Positions 31,401 to 40,834 of a stretch of DNA of 64,000 nt are shown here, piece by piece. Numbering within the stretch: position 1 is the stretch's first letter; the number at the start of each line of letters is the position of its first letter. The DNA lies in contig NC_012996.1 of NCBI RefSeq assembly GCF_000026365.1, positions 806,001 through 870,000 on the forward strand. The letters run 5' to 3'. This DNA comes from Zygosaccharomyces rouxii (Eukaryota > Ascomycota > Saccharomycetes > Saccharomycetales > Saccharomycetaceae). Made by a program: the position numbers and the translations under genes. The notes under the pieces are model-generated. The model made no database searches. It was not told where the DNA came from and was given only the letters and a program-made list of their open reading frames with translations.

Positions 31401-31830
31401 ATTCGTTTCTAGGAAATTGGACGAAGCGGATGGTATTAAGGATTGGAGAAAGAGAATTTCAAGAGAAAATCTTGATTTCTTCCAGGATTTGGGCAGAAAT
31501 GGATACTTCTTGGGCGTTATGGCGGTGATTGGGCTCTTCCAAGTGTTCATTATGAAATTTGGTGGTGTTGCATTTTCTATTGCAGAACAAACTCCTTCCA
31601 TGTGGGCATGTGCCATTTTAACCTCTCTTTTGGCAATTCCTGTTGGTGCATTAGTGAGAATTTGTCCTGATGAAGTAGCACTTGCGATCTATCCAAAAAG
31701 ATTCATTGGCCTTGTGTGGTACATTTGCACACTTGGCTTCTTCAAGAAAAACGCCCAGAAAGGTTTGCACGATGATGAGGAATCTTTGCTTGGTGAAGCT
31801 CAGGAGGAATCCTCAATTTCCACAAGATAA
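28438..31830 (+). CDS. PMC1: Vacuolar Ca2+-ATPase
   Basis: Pmc1 is the P2B-type calcium pump that loads the vacuole and protects the cytosol from high calcium; it is related to animal PMCA pumps. The 1130-residue length is close to the family (1173). Visible are the PEGLPLAVTLSLAFA motif in segment M4, the phosphorylated aspartate D407 in [13 protein letters not shown], the ATP-site FVKGAAEI, the hinge VASTGDGTNDAPALKMADVG and the M5-M6 block with VNLIMDTLAALALATDRP. Ten transmembrane segments are expected. A short acidic insert (GGDDDDLSASQA) lies in the nucleotide-binding region. In S. cerevisiae PMC1 (YGL006W) is induced by calcineurin/Crz1; a clear Crz1 site was not found here. Confidence 0.97.
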   Translation: MGFSVTAGQLAGMYEPKSLAKFGQLFDEEPAKLYEKLQTDKEQGISDASTESERYKCFNDNRVPERPPKTFLALAWEAFNDKTMLLLTAAAIVSLILGLYEALTQPPEYDPDGNKIPRVDWIEGVAIMLAVVVVVLVGASNDYQKEKQFLELNRKKEDRQVVVYRNGEEQLVGVHDLLVGDLMHLQTGEVVPADCILVDGNCEVDESTVTGETDAIKVAPLEQVWKRYVKAIHGNGNGNGDSSSNNIDPEAADCMLISGSKLISGLGKAVVTAVGVNSVHGKTMMSLKTETESTPLQERLSELSDSISVFGCASAIILFLVLFIQFLFDIREGGRLADLPAAKRGSQFMSILITSITVIVVAVPEGLPLAVTLSLAFATTRMTKDGNLVRVLSACETMGSATAVCSDKTGTLTENRMTVVKGYMGSAEFDENNENNESTIKSLLEGEISDDIKKDVMTNIVLNSTAFENKRFQEQQQHRQQREDQRLRGHTSDNPFSSILTRGRSRLQKLLHGGDDDDLSASQANSVEEPYIGSKTETALLTMANKNFGLDNLKEWRKNHKGHFNIAKIVQVIPFESSRKWGGIVVKYEGEKNYRFFVKGAAEILFSRSLYYRNSDGSVAKLDGQSRQTIDEHIQGLASNALRAISIAHKDLNYEGSWPPENITSDEPGEALPEKLFGEVVNEKSQDGLVLDALVGIQDPLRPGVKNSIEQCQKAGVTIRMVTGDNVTTARAIARNCNILNEEDWVDSDCAMEGPKFRELSNDERVKILPKLRVLARSSPEDKKILVATLKQMGDVVASTGDGTNDAPALKMADVGFSMGIAGTEVAREASDIILMTDDFSAIVNAIKWGRCVSGSIKKFIQFQLTVNVTAVVLTFISSVTTGKSVLTAVQLLWVNLIMDTLAALALATDRPDKNIMDRKPIGRQAPLISVSSWKMIMCQSFWQLVITLTLTYRSGQIFFGREATGHEKQILNACTFNTFVWLQFFTLFVSRKLDEADGIKDWRKRISRENLDFFQDLGRNGYFLGVMAVIGLFQVFIMKFGGVAFSIAEQTPSMWACAILTSLLAIPVGALVRICPDEVALAIYPKRFIGLVWYICTLGFFKKNAQKGLHDDEESLLGEAQEESSISTR

Positions 31831-32455
31831 GATAATTATCTTTAATGCATCTAAAGATCTGAAAAGATCTTTCTCTTTTTGTTATTACTATTATTCTCAT
31901 TCTCTTCCTCTAGCGCTGTTTTGTCATCTTTACGAGTAATTCTTATCTTTAATTGGGGATATAATTGATAGTGATAATAATGTTTATGATCGGTAAATGG
32001 AAGAGGGAAACTAAAATGCATGAGCATTTGAAATAAAAAAAAAAAAAAAAAAATGGGAAGAATGAATCGGTATGACATAAAATCGAAGCGTTAAGAATTT
32101 CTGAGTCAAGAGGGGAGGTTCAGGAAGATGGCGACGGAAGTCTTTCGTTAGCATTTCCATTTAAGTGTTGAACTCATATTTGACTCGATTGCCGCATTTC
32201 CTTACGTCGTGTTTTTACAGAGGTTTTAATTGGCACTGTGTATAATGTTCTTAATCAAGAGCTTGGGGTAATATCAATAATAAATAATAAATAAACATGT
32301 TGTAATATTCTCGTATCAATGGCTGTTCTTTAAATTTTTCGTTATATTTACATTCCGATTAACGTTTTGGTCCTAACACTTCGCTGTTAGTGTGATACAT
32401 ATATTTAATGTATTTGAAGTGACTAAACAGAGCAAGTCATAAAAGATATTTATCG
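31831..32455. other. PMC1/COG7 convergent intergenic region
   Basis: The 625-base interval holds the 3' ends of two convergent genes. It contains a 20-base poly(A) run at 32035-32054 and AT-rich 3' processing signals. No gene-like frame or RNA structure is seen. Confidence 0.6.
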
Positions 32456-33289
32456 TTAATTTAATTCACCACCAATATCCTTAGCACTTAGGTATTCATT
32501 TGTTCTCTTTCTAATTCCATCTACAAATTGTGAATAAACAGGATTAAATTTATGCAAACCTTGAAACAATGGTTTTAATTCAGTAAAAAGATCAATTCTT
32601 TTCAGGAGATCCTCATCTTTCTCCATAACAGTTTCTTTATTGGTAGCTTCCGTGAATGATTGACTAATGGTTTCCTCTAAAGTTTGTAACGAATCTCTAA
32701 ATTCTCCGACAGTGATTGATGACCCATTCTCATTCTTGACATTTGTTTTACTCTTATCATTAGTAGCAGTCGATATGGTTAGGATAGTTTTAATTTGATT
32801 AAACAAATTTAGTACTTTATGCAGCCTTGTCTTAATTTTCTCCAAATTTCTTAATTGATTCACGATATCGCTACTCGATTCATAGTTGTTATCTAATTCG
32901 TCCAATTGACCATTAATTTTTGCCATATCCCCTTCTAAAACCCTTACAGCACTACTAAGTGTATCCAAATAGTATTCCAGTTTAGATGAGCCCACTGCAG
33001 ATACTGACGTGGAATCATTATCAGCGGCATCCATTTTAACGGTCCAAGTACCTGGTAAAGTTTCTGACAGCTTTTCCAACTTTTGAATAGTCATTTCCAA
33101 TTCTTTAGTCAAATTTTTGGTGTAAAAATCGAATCGTGATAATAGTGACGAGGATGTAGCTTGCACTTGGGATATGTCCTTATTAGCAGCGTTCGAAAGT
33201 AAAATGTCTACGAAGGCATGAGGGACAAAACCTTCATCAAAAAACATCTCTAAAATCTCATCTTCACCAGAAACAGAAGCATCGGACAT
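32456..33289 (-). CDS. COG7: Conserved oligomeric Golgi complex subunit Cog7
   Basis: Cog7 belongs to lobe B of the COG tether, which guides retrograde vesicles within the Golgi. The 277-residue product has the same length as S. cerevisiae Cog7 (279). It is helical and coiled-coil-like throughout (FYTKNLTKELEMTIQKLEKLSETLPGTW near residue 55), with an N-terminal acidic block EILEMFFDEGFVPHAFVDIL. Sequence motifs alone are weak, so the call leans on its position between PMC1 and RPN14 (YGL006W-YGL005C-YGL004C) and on matching length. The start is the first methionine and is followed by a polar stretch. Confidence 0.88.
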   Translation of the reverse strand: MSDASVSGEDEILEMFFDEGFVPHAFVDILLSNAANKDISQVQATSSSLLSRFDFYTKNLTKELEMTIQKLEKLSETLPGTWTVKMDAADNDSTSVSAVGSSKLEYYLDTLSSAVRVLEGDMAKINGQLDELDNNYESSSDIVNQLRNLEKIKTRLHKVLNLFNQIKTILTISTATNDKSKTNVKNENGSSITVGEFRDSLQTLEETISQSFTEATNKETVMEKDEDLLKRIDLFTELKPLFQGLHKFNPVYSQFVDGIRKRTNEYLSAKDIGGELN

Positions 33290-33501
33290 CCTTCAGGCAG
33301 CAACACTGGTTCGCGACGGTCCTTATGTACTCTATATGTTCTGTACTTTCTTCAAAGAGGCGTGATGATCGCACCTATGATGAACTCGCGAACTAATGTT
33401 CTAAACATAATCAGAAAACCATGTAATAATAAATACTATGATATATAAGCTTCACTAGTATTACTACTACCATATCTATAAGTACAACTACAAGTTCTTG
33501 C

Positions 33502-34677
33502 TCAACACTGAAAACGCACGCAGAGTCCCCAATTGCCGACAGCTATTATACTCTTGTTATTTGGAGTCGCGACGAATTGGGCTACCTGACAATCGTTAGC
33601 CACAAGGAAGGTTGGTGCTTCAGCAATGATGTTTCCTTCTGGCAATTGAACATCCAGTTTTATAGCAGTATCTACCCCTGATGATACATATAGGGCATTT
33701 GAGTGGTAATAAATATGATTTATTGATATGCCTTCGTTAATTAATACATGATCCACTGGTTTATCAGGTTTCCTCAAATCCCATTGAGCCAATGCACCAT
33801 TGGAATAACCTGCATATAGATAATTCTGCTCATTAGGAATTCTAGTCAAAGTGTTACAGCTTGACATAAAAAAGCTCGGTAATTGAGTAACTTGATTTTT
33901 GTTGAATAAATCGTAAACTGTAATGACACCTGAATTATGACCCGCTAGAACAGTCTTACCCTCTGTACCAAATTCTAAAGCATTAGAGCCACGAGGTGAT
34001 ACAACATCTGAGGATTTATTCAAGGCTAGAGTATTAATACCATCCAGTGGGTTTTCTCTCCTGAAAAAAGTATGAACCGCCAAACCTGATCCAGTTTCCC
34101 AAAGTTTTACAGTCCCATCCTGTGATGATGATACAAAATTACGACCTCTTTCAACCATGCAAGCATCTGTAATTTGTGATTTATGGCCTTCGAAAGTTCT
34201 TGGATTCGATTCATCGGCTAATGACCATATTTTCAATCTCATATCTGTAGAACCTGAAAGTAGTACTTGTCCACTGGGGAAAAATTTCAAACATGTAATT
34301 TCATCTAGATGTGCTTCTCTTATATGATGTTGCAATGATGGACTTGAATCAAATACTCTAATATTACCATCAGAGTCGCCTAGTGCAAATTGAGTGGTTG
34401 GTTGATCAACTGCATCAATGCATGTCCATCTATCCTGTACCACATTAGCATAATTACCTTCTTTAACACGAAATTTATATTTTCTACCGTCTAATTCCAC
34501 TGAGTACAGTTTGCTACCAATTTGAACGAAATTATTATGCTCCCCAGTGTTAAGCCTATATTCTTTAACATGTTCCAAACTTTCATCTACATTGATGTAA
34601 AAATCACCATCATCTTCAGCATCAATAAGATCAGCAAAATCTGGCTGAATGTGACACACAGGAACAGTCTTGACCAT
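33502..34677 (-). CDS. RPN14: Proteasome 19S assembly chaperone Rpn14
   Basis: Rpn14 is a WD40 chaperone that binds Rpt6 during assembly of the proteasome base. The 391-residue product (417 in S. cerevisiae) has an N-terminal unstructured part followed by beta-propeller repeats; GH/WD-like blocks are visible, for example HLDEITCLKFFPSGQVLLSGSTDMRLKIWS, FEGHKSQITDACMVERGRNF and SSQDGTVKLWETGSG. Its position (YGL004C) is conserved. It is divergent from RFA1 and no PACE element is evident in the 204 bases between them. Confidence 0.93.
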   Translation of the reverse strand: MVKTVPVCHIQPDFADLIDAEDDGDFYINVDESLEHVKEYRLNTGEHNNFVQIGSKLYSVELDGRKYKFRVKEGNYANVVQDRWTCIDAVDQPTTQFALGDSDGNIRVFDSSPSLQHHIREAHLDEITCLKFFPSGQVLLSGSTDMRLKIWSLADESNPRTFEGHKSQITDACMVERGRNFVSSSQDGTVKLWETGSGLAVHTFFRRENPLDGINTLALNKSSDVVSPRGSNALEFGTEGKTVLAGHNSGVITVYDLFNKNQVTQLPSFFMSSCNTLTRIPNEQNYLYAGYSNGALAQWDLRKPDKPVDHVLINEGISINHIYYHSNALYVSSGVDTAIKLDVQLPEGNIIAEAPTFLVANDCQVAQFVATPNNKSIIAVGNWGLCVRFQC

Positions 34678-34881
34678 TCTTATTAAATCATAAAATGTGG
34701 AAACAGACCCACTTCCTGGAATGTATTATTTGTATTTCGCTATTACTATTAACCTTAACTTATTTCATCTCATCGGTGTGACGCGAGACATGTAAGAAAA
34801 GAACACCAGAAGTTGACTAAAAGTTAACCAACTTCAGTTCACTTTGACCAGTTAGTATCAAAAGCTAACGCTTTTCAATCA

Positions 34882-36729
34882 ATGAGTGACGTTCAGTTAT
34901 CAAGAGGTGATTTTCACCTCATCTTTACAAGTCAAAAGAGATATGATAATCCTGTCGATGGTGTTTACCAAGTCTACAATATAAGAAAGTCTGAAGCTGG
35001 TAATAGTAATAGAAAGAATCTTATTATGATTTCTGATGGTGTTTATCACATGAAGGCATTGATGAGAAATAAAGCTGCTGCAAAGTTAGATTCACTCGAG
35101 TTACAAAGAGGAGATGTCATTTGTGTTACAGTTGCAGAGCCGGCAATCGTTAAGGAAAAGGGTAAATATGTCTTATTAGTTGATGATTTCGACTTAGTTC
35201 AATCAGGATTGGCTTTATTCAATTCTTCAAGTGAATTTTTGGATCATTATTTCGCAGCAAATCCAAATGAGACTCTCAGAGACGATACCGGCAATCGTAG
35301 TGGTGCCACCTCTACAGCAAGTGGCGAACCCAATAACACGCCCAAACCGCAACAAGCTAAACCCAATACCGGCAGTAATTTTCCAATGGGGTCGGGTTCT
35401 CAAAAATCGAGACCAATCTTTGCCATCGAACAACTTTCACCATATCAAAACATTTGGACTATCAAGGCAAGAGTCTCTTATAAAGGTGATATTAAGACTT
35501 GGCACAATCAGAGAGGGGATGGTAAACTTTTGAATTTGAACTTCTTAGATACTTCTGGTGAAATTAGAGGTACTGCATTTAATGATAATGCAACTAAGTT
35601 CAACGAAATTTTACAAGAGGGTAAAGTTTACTTTCTATCAAAGGCAAGATTGCAACCTGCAAAACCACAATTTTCCAACTTACCTCATCCATATGAGTTG
35701 ATGTTGGATAGAGATACAGTCGTGGAAGAATGTTTAGATGCAAGTGATGTACCCAAGACTCATTTCAGTTTTATTAAACTCAATACAATTCAAAATCAAG
35801 AGGCTAACTCTACTGTAGATGTATTGGGCATTATCCAAACAGTTAATCCTCATTTTGAATTAATTTCGAGAGCTGGTAAAAGGTTTGATCGTCGTGATAT
35901 TACTATCGTTGATGATTCGGAATATTCAATAGCTGTTGGATTATGGAACCAACAGGCAGTGGATTTTAATTTGCCTGAAGGTTCTGTCGTAGCTATCAAG
36001 TCAGTACGTGTTACTGATTTCGGTGGTAAATCTTTGTCCATGGGATTTACAAGTACAATGATTCCAAATCCTGAAATTCCGGAAGCTTATTCTTTGAAAG
36101 GTTGGTTCGATAATACAGGCCGTAACCTGCAATACCATTCTTTAAAAGAGGAAGTTAATGAGACCAACTCAACCACTAATCTGGTTAAATACATCAGTGA
36201 ACGCACTACCATTGCAACCGCTCAAGCTCAAAACTTGGGTAGAAACGAAAAGGGTGATTTCTTTAGTATTAAAGCTGCTGTCAGCTTTTTGAAAGTGGAC
36301 AATTTTGCATATCCTGCCTGTCTCAACGAGAATTGTAACAAGAAAGTAATAGAACAACCAGATCAAACTTGGAGATGCGAGAAATGTGATACCAATCATC
36401 CTTCCCCAGATTGGAGATACTTGCTAACCATCTCTGTATTGGATGAAACTGGTCAATTATGGTTAACCCTTTTCAACGATCAAGCAAAACAACTACTGAA
36501 AGTCGAAGCTAGCGAATTGGTCTTGTTGAAAGAAAGCGATCCTACCGCCTTCAGTAAAATTACACAGAGTCTTCAAATGAATCAGTACAGTTTCAGAATA
36601 AGAGCTCGTGAAGATAACTACAACAATCAGTCAAGAATAAGGTATACCGTTTCTAATCTGCATAATATTAACTACAAGGCAGAAGCCGACTTTTTGGCTG
36701 AGCAATTGACGCAGTCGCTTCTCGAATGA
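34882..36729 (+). CDS. RFA1: Replication protein A large subunit
   Basis: Rfa1 is the largest subunit of the RPA heterotrimer that coats single-stranded DNA in replication, repair and recombination. The 615-residue product matches S. cerevisiae (621). An N-terminal protein-interaction OB fold (about 1-115) is followed by a Ser/Asn/Pro linker (about 130-175), DNA-binding domains A (from about 180, AIEQLSPYQNIWTIKARVS) and B (about 295-405), and domain C (about 440-600). Domain C contains the four-cysteine zinc ribbon CLNENCNKKV and WRCEKCDTN. The upstream gap has GACGCGAGA, only close to the MCB box ACGCGT. It is YAR007C in S. cerevisiae. Confidence 0.98.
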   Translation: MSDVQLSRGDFHLIFTSQKRYDNPVDGVYQVYNIRKSEAGNSNRKNLIMISDGVYHMKALMRNKAAAKLDSLELQRGDVICVTVAEPAIVKEKGKYVLLVDDFDLVQSGLALFNSSSEFLDHYFAANPNETLRDDTGNRSGATSTASGEPNNTPKPQQAKPNTGSNFPMGSGSQKSRPIFAIEQLSPYQNIWTIKARVSYKGDIKTWHNQRGDGKLLNLNFLDTSGEIRGTAFNDNATKFNEILQEGKVYFLSKARLQPAKPQFSNLPHPYELMLDRDTVVEECLDASDVPKTHFSFIKLNTIQNQEANSTVDVLGIIQTVNPHFELISRAGKRFDRRDITIVDDSEYSIAVGLWNQQAVDFNLPEGSVVAIKSVRVTDFGGKSLSMGFTSTMIPNPEIPEAYSLKGWFDNTGRNLQYHSLKEEVNETNSTTNLVKYISERTTIATAQAQNLGRNEKGDFFSIKAAVSFLKVDNFAYPACLNENCNKKVIEQPDQTWRCEKCDTNHPSPDWRYLLTISVLDETGQLWLTLFNDQAKQLLKVEASELVLLKESDPTAFSKITQSLQMNQYSFRIRAREDNYNNQSRIRYTVSNLHNINYKAEADFLAEQLTQSLLE

Positions 36730-36920
36730 ATCTGACTATTGAATATATAGCTCATACCGTCTCCTGAGTATTTCTTTTGTTTTAGTTGTTTTATATTTTA
36801 AAATTTGTGGATGGCCTTTATATTTCGTATCCTTGTAGCTTTTGATAATTGAGTAGTGCCAAGAGAACAACGAAGTAATATCGATAGGCTAAAAACCCCT
36901 GTAAGGACAAAGTACGATGA

Positions 36921-38840
36921 ATGCAGCGACAAAAAATTAGACGCCACAGAGCTATTAAATCTTGCCGCTACTGTTATGTGCACAAGCTGAAATGTAACAA
37001 GGCATTACCTTGTTACACTTGTTCAACTATGAATACTACGTCAGAATGCATATATGGATTCAACAAAAATGACAACAACTCTGAAGAAATAAAAGCAGAT
37101 AATAAATCAAATGAAAAATCTTCTAGGCCTCTGACCACCCGTGGAATTGATAAGACACCCAAAGGTACATTAGTTTACAGGTCGAAGTATTTTTATCCGT
37201 TTTTTGCCAATTCGATCAATGATAGAGTTCTTAGCTCTCATGCATATGGTCTTCTTTCACCATCCCAAAAATTTAAAAGGAATGAAATTACTAAATTCAA
37301 CAGATTTACAAATCCACTTGATAGTATCGAAGATGCGTTAGCTCTTTTACCGCCTTCAAGGGAAACTGCATTGAGTCAAGTGGAGACTTATTTCGATTCA
37401 GTCCATCCTATAATCCCCATACTGAGCAAATCAAAAATTATGAATGCCTTGCAGACAATAAAAAATACTGACAACGACCAAGAAAACATTAATGTGCCCA
37501 ATTTACTGTTAATCATGGCACTATTCTTTTGTTCTTCGTACGCGGCAGTAGCATCAGGTGTGATTCCCGACTTATTATTATGCAACAAATATTATGCTGG
37601 TTACAGGCTTCTTTTAGAAATTTCCGAGTTCCCCCTACGTCCTCAATTAGAGTCCTTGAAAGCATTCACTATCGTTAATTTTGTTATCGACCCAAATATG
37701 GTTGACGCTACGGCCTATTCAAGTATGCTAGTTCGAATGGGACAACAGTTAGGATTGCACAAGATGGAGGATATTCAATCGAAGTTACTATGGGGTTACC
37801 TTTTATACATAGAGGGTTCAGCATCGGTTGTTAGTGGATTCCCATATTTCACTCCGGGAAATTTGGCAACCGAAACTATATCACCTACTCCTGAATCAAA
37901 GGACCAGAATGGATTATCCGCGGCATACACCATAGGGAGATGGAAAGTAAATGCAGTTTTTAGAAATGTGATGGATCTAAGTGGACGACAAACCATTTCA
38001 GAGTCTGATTTCCTATCGACTAAGAAGCAAATCGAGAAACTGTACGATGAGATCTTAGAGATCAACGACATTTTACGGATTGAATTCCCTACTTACTTCA
38101 CTTATTTGACAAGTACCCTCCTAGTATTTCTTTATCGCTTGCATCTCAGACATACGGCACTCTCATATTGGCAGTCCCGAAAGGACAAGCTTTTACAAAA
38201 GACAGACAATCAGGTGAACTCAGCTCAACCGATAGACATAACAAGCTCCCTTACAACCCGTCACATTTATGGTGATGATGTGGTTCACCTATCATTATTA
38301 TTACTATTCCATACTTACGAAAGATTGGTACAGGAGAATACCGCTAAGTTCGTATGGTATACACGGGGGTCAACAGTCATGCAATATCTGTTTGTGGTCA
38401 TCAAAGATCTTTATCAAAATGAATTGAAGCCATGTGAGCTAAACAGTTTTTCAGAGCCGCTGAAGAAGACAGTGAATACCGATATTGAAGAAATTTTGAA
38501 AAGAGACGACGTCTTTTTCAAATTCGTTCTTATTGATCATGTCATTGGTTTATTAGAATTGAAACTAGCGGCCCTATGGAATGACGAAGATCTATACAAA
38601 TTCATTCTGGTTAAAGCCATAAAGGAAAAGGTATGGCAGGTCTTTAGAACTCAGTTGGGACACAATAAAAACAGAATAGAAGAAGTATCAAAGTGCAAAC
38701 TGTTTGTAAGTGGTGAAAAACATCTACAAAATCTCAAAAGTATTAATTTTGAAGATTATATAGACAATTGGGAATCCGATATCGTCCTCCTTGAGATGAA
38801 TAAAATTTTGGTAAATTGGATTGACGATTTACAAGGTTAA
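36921..38840 (+). CDS. Zn2Cys6 transcription factor of unknown target
   Basis: This is a fungal zinc-cluster regulator. The cluster is at the very N-terminus: C15-x2-C18-x6-C25-x5-C31-x2-C34-x8-C43, preceded by basic residues (RQKIRRHRAIKSC). A fungal-specific factor middle domain runs over about residues 150-560 (for instance RMGQQLGLHKMEDIQSKLLWGYL). I cannot assign it to a named S. cerevisiae gene. S. cerevisiae has no gene here between RFA1/SWD1 (YAR007C/YAR003W) and CDH1 (YGL003C), so an ancestral factor was probably lost there or this one is lineage-specific. The reading frame is intact (639 residues). Nothing in its neighbourhood tells which genes it controls. Confidence 0.85.
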   Translation: MQRQKIRRHRAIKSCRYCYVHKLKCNKALPCYTCSTMNTTSECIYGFNKNDNNSEEIKADNKSNEKSSRPLTTRGIDKTPKGTLVYRSKYFYPFFANSINDRVLSSHAYGLLSPSQKFKRNEITKFNRFTNPLDSIEDALALLPPSRETALSQVETYFDSVHPIIPILSKSKIMNALQTIKNTDNDQENINVPNLLLIMALFFCSSYAAVASGVIPDLLLCNKYYAGYRLLLEISEFPLRPQLESLKAFTIVNFVIDPNMVDATAYSSMLVRMGQQLGLHKMEDIQSKLLWGYLLYIEGSASVVSGFPYFTPGNLATETISPTPESKDQNGLSAAYTIGRWKVNAVFRNVMDLSGRQTISESDFLSTKKQIEKLYDEILEINDILRIEFPTYFTYLTSTLLVFLYRLHLRHTALSYWQSRKDKLLQKTDNQVNSAQPIDITSSLTTRHIYGDDVVHLSLLLLFHTYERLVQENTAKFVWYTRGSTVMQYLFVVIKDLYQNELKPCELNSFSEPLKKTVNTDIEEILKRDDVFFKFVLIDHVIGLLELKLAALWNDEDLYKFILVKAIKEKVWQVFRTQLGHNKNRIEEVSKCKLFVSGEKHLQNLKSINFEDYIDNWESDIVLLEMNKILVNWIDDLQG

Positions 38841-38938
38841 TGAATACATAAATAAATTAATTTAAGTCATAAAGTCCAGATCGTATCGTGTAATTTTGGT
38901 ATTACTAGCATCTTATTTTATTTTACTTTTCCCTTTCC

Positions 38939-40621
38939 TCATCTGATCTGATTAAAGGCGCTAAAAATGACAGAATCCGGCTTGGCTTTCACTTTAGGCT
39001 TATCAAAGATCTTCCAGTACCTAAGAGTCTCATCACCAGCACCAGAAACAACCGTAGTTCCATCTGCAGATAAAGTCAAATGCAGTACTCTGAAACTGTG
39101 GCCCTTCAGTATCGCCACGGGATCCATAGTTGGAAAATCCCAAAGGGTGAGATTATACCTTGAGTAACCATGAGAGGTTAAAATTTCATCTGTATTCTTT
39201 GACCATACCATATTACAAACCTGAGATCCCGTATCCACATCACTAATCTTCTGAGAGGTGTTTACATTCCAAACTTTAAGCCGCCTATCAGCAGTACCAC
39301 CGCCGGAACCTAAAACTCCTCTTTTATGTGGCGACCATGCCATAGCTTTCACGGCTGCCGTATGTTCGTTAAATGTCAACACGGGATTCCTAGCAGTAGA
39401 GTCGTAGACGAATAGCATATTATCATTACCACCTGATGCCAACTTATTATCATCCACATTCCATTTCAAGCCACAGACTTCTTGTGTATGTGCTTCGATA
39501 CGTTCAAAATAAGAATCTGGTATACGGACGTCTCTATGTAATATACGCCTATCTCGGCTTCCCGACGTCAAAACGTAATTATTCCATGAGAGACAAGCAA
39601 CTCTGTCCATGTGTCCTGACAAGGTTCGTATGCACTTCTTTTTAACCACGTCATAAATTTCAACCAAACCGTTACCTTGACCTACGGCCAAGTGAGAGCC
39701 AGCCCCCACCCAGCTTAAACTAGTGTACTCGTTTTCAGTATCACAAAGATGAAGAACGTCACCCGTAGCATTGTCCGCTAAAAAAATGGATTTACCTAAT
39801 GCTACTGCCAACATATCGGTTGAAGACCAATCTATGAGATCGTAATAAAAATCATCCGCTAGGGAAGGTGCATCCAGCACTCTATAGGGGATTTTGGCAA
39901 TCTGTCTAAATTGTTTACCAGGTGACAGTAACAGTTGCTTTGAGTCGGGACGGACAGAAGAGCTAGTGTCGAAGAATTGTGATTGCATCATAGAGGCCGT
40001 AGAAGGCCTAGTACCCGTTCTTTCCCTATAAGTTAAAAGACTAGCGCCCCTAATGGCATTACTGGAAGGTCTGAATAACTCTTCAGAATGGGAATGCAAA
40101 CCTCGATGAGGCGTCACAGGAGCCGATTGAACTTGACTATCTACATCAACACTATCTGGAGGCGTCGTCGGAGCTTCTTCCTCAATCGGTTCATTTAAGT
40201 TGACTCGAGAAGGCCTCGTGTTCTTGATACGATCTATACTACTTTCATTTCCTACTGCATCCCTTGAAAGCTTTTCTCCAAATAATTCATTCTTTAAGAC
40301 TGCATCAAAAGTTTCATGTGCTTGCATCTCCCTCTGTAACTCCACTTGATCCTCTGATATAGATGGCGGCGCAGGTGGTAAACTAGCAACGCTACCAATT
40401 GAAGCCATTGTATTAAGATCAATTTCTGTACGACTGGGAATAAAACGATCACCATAGGCTGCTGACCCCGTTATCCTCGACCTTCTTGTCGGCGAAGACA
40501 TTAATGAAGACGACGAAGAGCTCCCCAGCGGTCGTTTCGTAACCCTATTGTTGTCAGCATTTTTCAACGGGGAAGACGACGGAGTATTATTAATGAACGG
40601 ATTTCCTGAATAACCTGCCAT
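38939..40621 (-). CDS. CDH1: APC/C activator Cdh1 (Fizzy-related)
   Basis: Cdh1 recruits substrates such as mitotic cyclins to the anaphase-promoting complex in late mitosis and G1. The 560-residue product is close to S. cerevisiae Cdh1 (566). The C-box DRFIPSR that contacts the APC/C is at residues 58-64. Ser/Pro sites for Cdk inhibition are scattered in the N-terminal third. Seven WD40 repeats fill about residues 240-545 (LASGGNDNMLFVYD, GTADRRLKVWNV), and the protein ends in the IR tail (FNQIR). It corresponds to YGL003C. Confidence 0.97.
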   Translation of the reverse strand: MAGYSGNPFINNTPSSSPLKNADNNRVTKRPLGSSSSSSLMSSPTRRSRITGSAAYGDRFIPSRTEIDLNTMASIGSVASLPPAPPSISEDQVELQREMQAHETFDAVLKNELFGEKLSRDAVGNESSIDRIKNTRPSRVNLNEPIEEEAPTTPPDSVDVDSQVQSAPVTPHRGLHSHSEELFRPSSNAIRGASLLTYRERTGTRPSTASMMQSQFFDTSSSVRPDSKQLLLSPGKQFRQIAKIPYRVLDAPSLADDFYYDLIDWSSTDMLAVALGKSIFLADNATGDVLHLCDTENEYTSLSWVGAGSHLAVGQGNGLVEIYDVVKKKCIRTLSGHMDRVACLSWNNYVLTSGSRDRRILHRDVRIPDSYFERIEAHTQEVCGLKWNVDDNKLASGGNDNMLFVYDSTARNPVLTFNEHTAAVKAMAWSPHKRGVLGSGGGTADRRLKVWNVNTSQKISDVDTGSQVCNMVWSKNTDEILTSHGYSRYNLTLWDFPTMDPVAILKGHSFRVLHLTLSADGTTVVSGAGDETLRYWKIFDKPKVKAKPDSVIFSAFNQIR

Positions 40622-40834
40622 CTATCTGGTAAATATATCTCCCCAAACCGATCTCCTCAAACACCACCTGTGGTTCCTTAGATTTGAGACTAGGGCTTTG
40701 AGCTCTTGTAGTTTTAATGTGTATCTTCCTAATTACTGTCAGGATTTGCTTTTCTTCAATAAGAAATTCGTCGTCAAAGTGATCACTCTAATTCGTCCAT
40801 AGTGATAATAATGCATTTAGAAATACATGGTTCA

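Noticed and set aside
34780..34800. MCB box in the RFA1 promoter
   Set aside because: The sequence is GACGCGAGA, not ACGCGT; I cannot claim MBF control from it.
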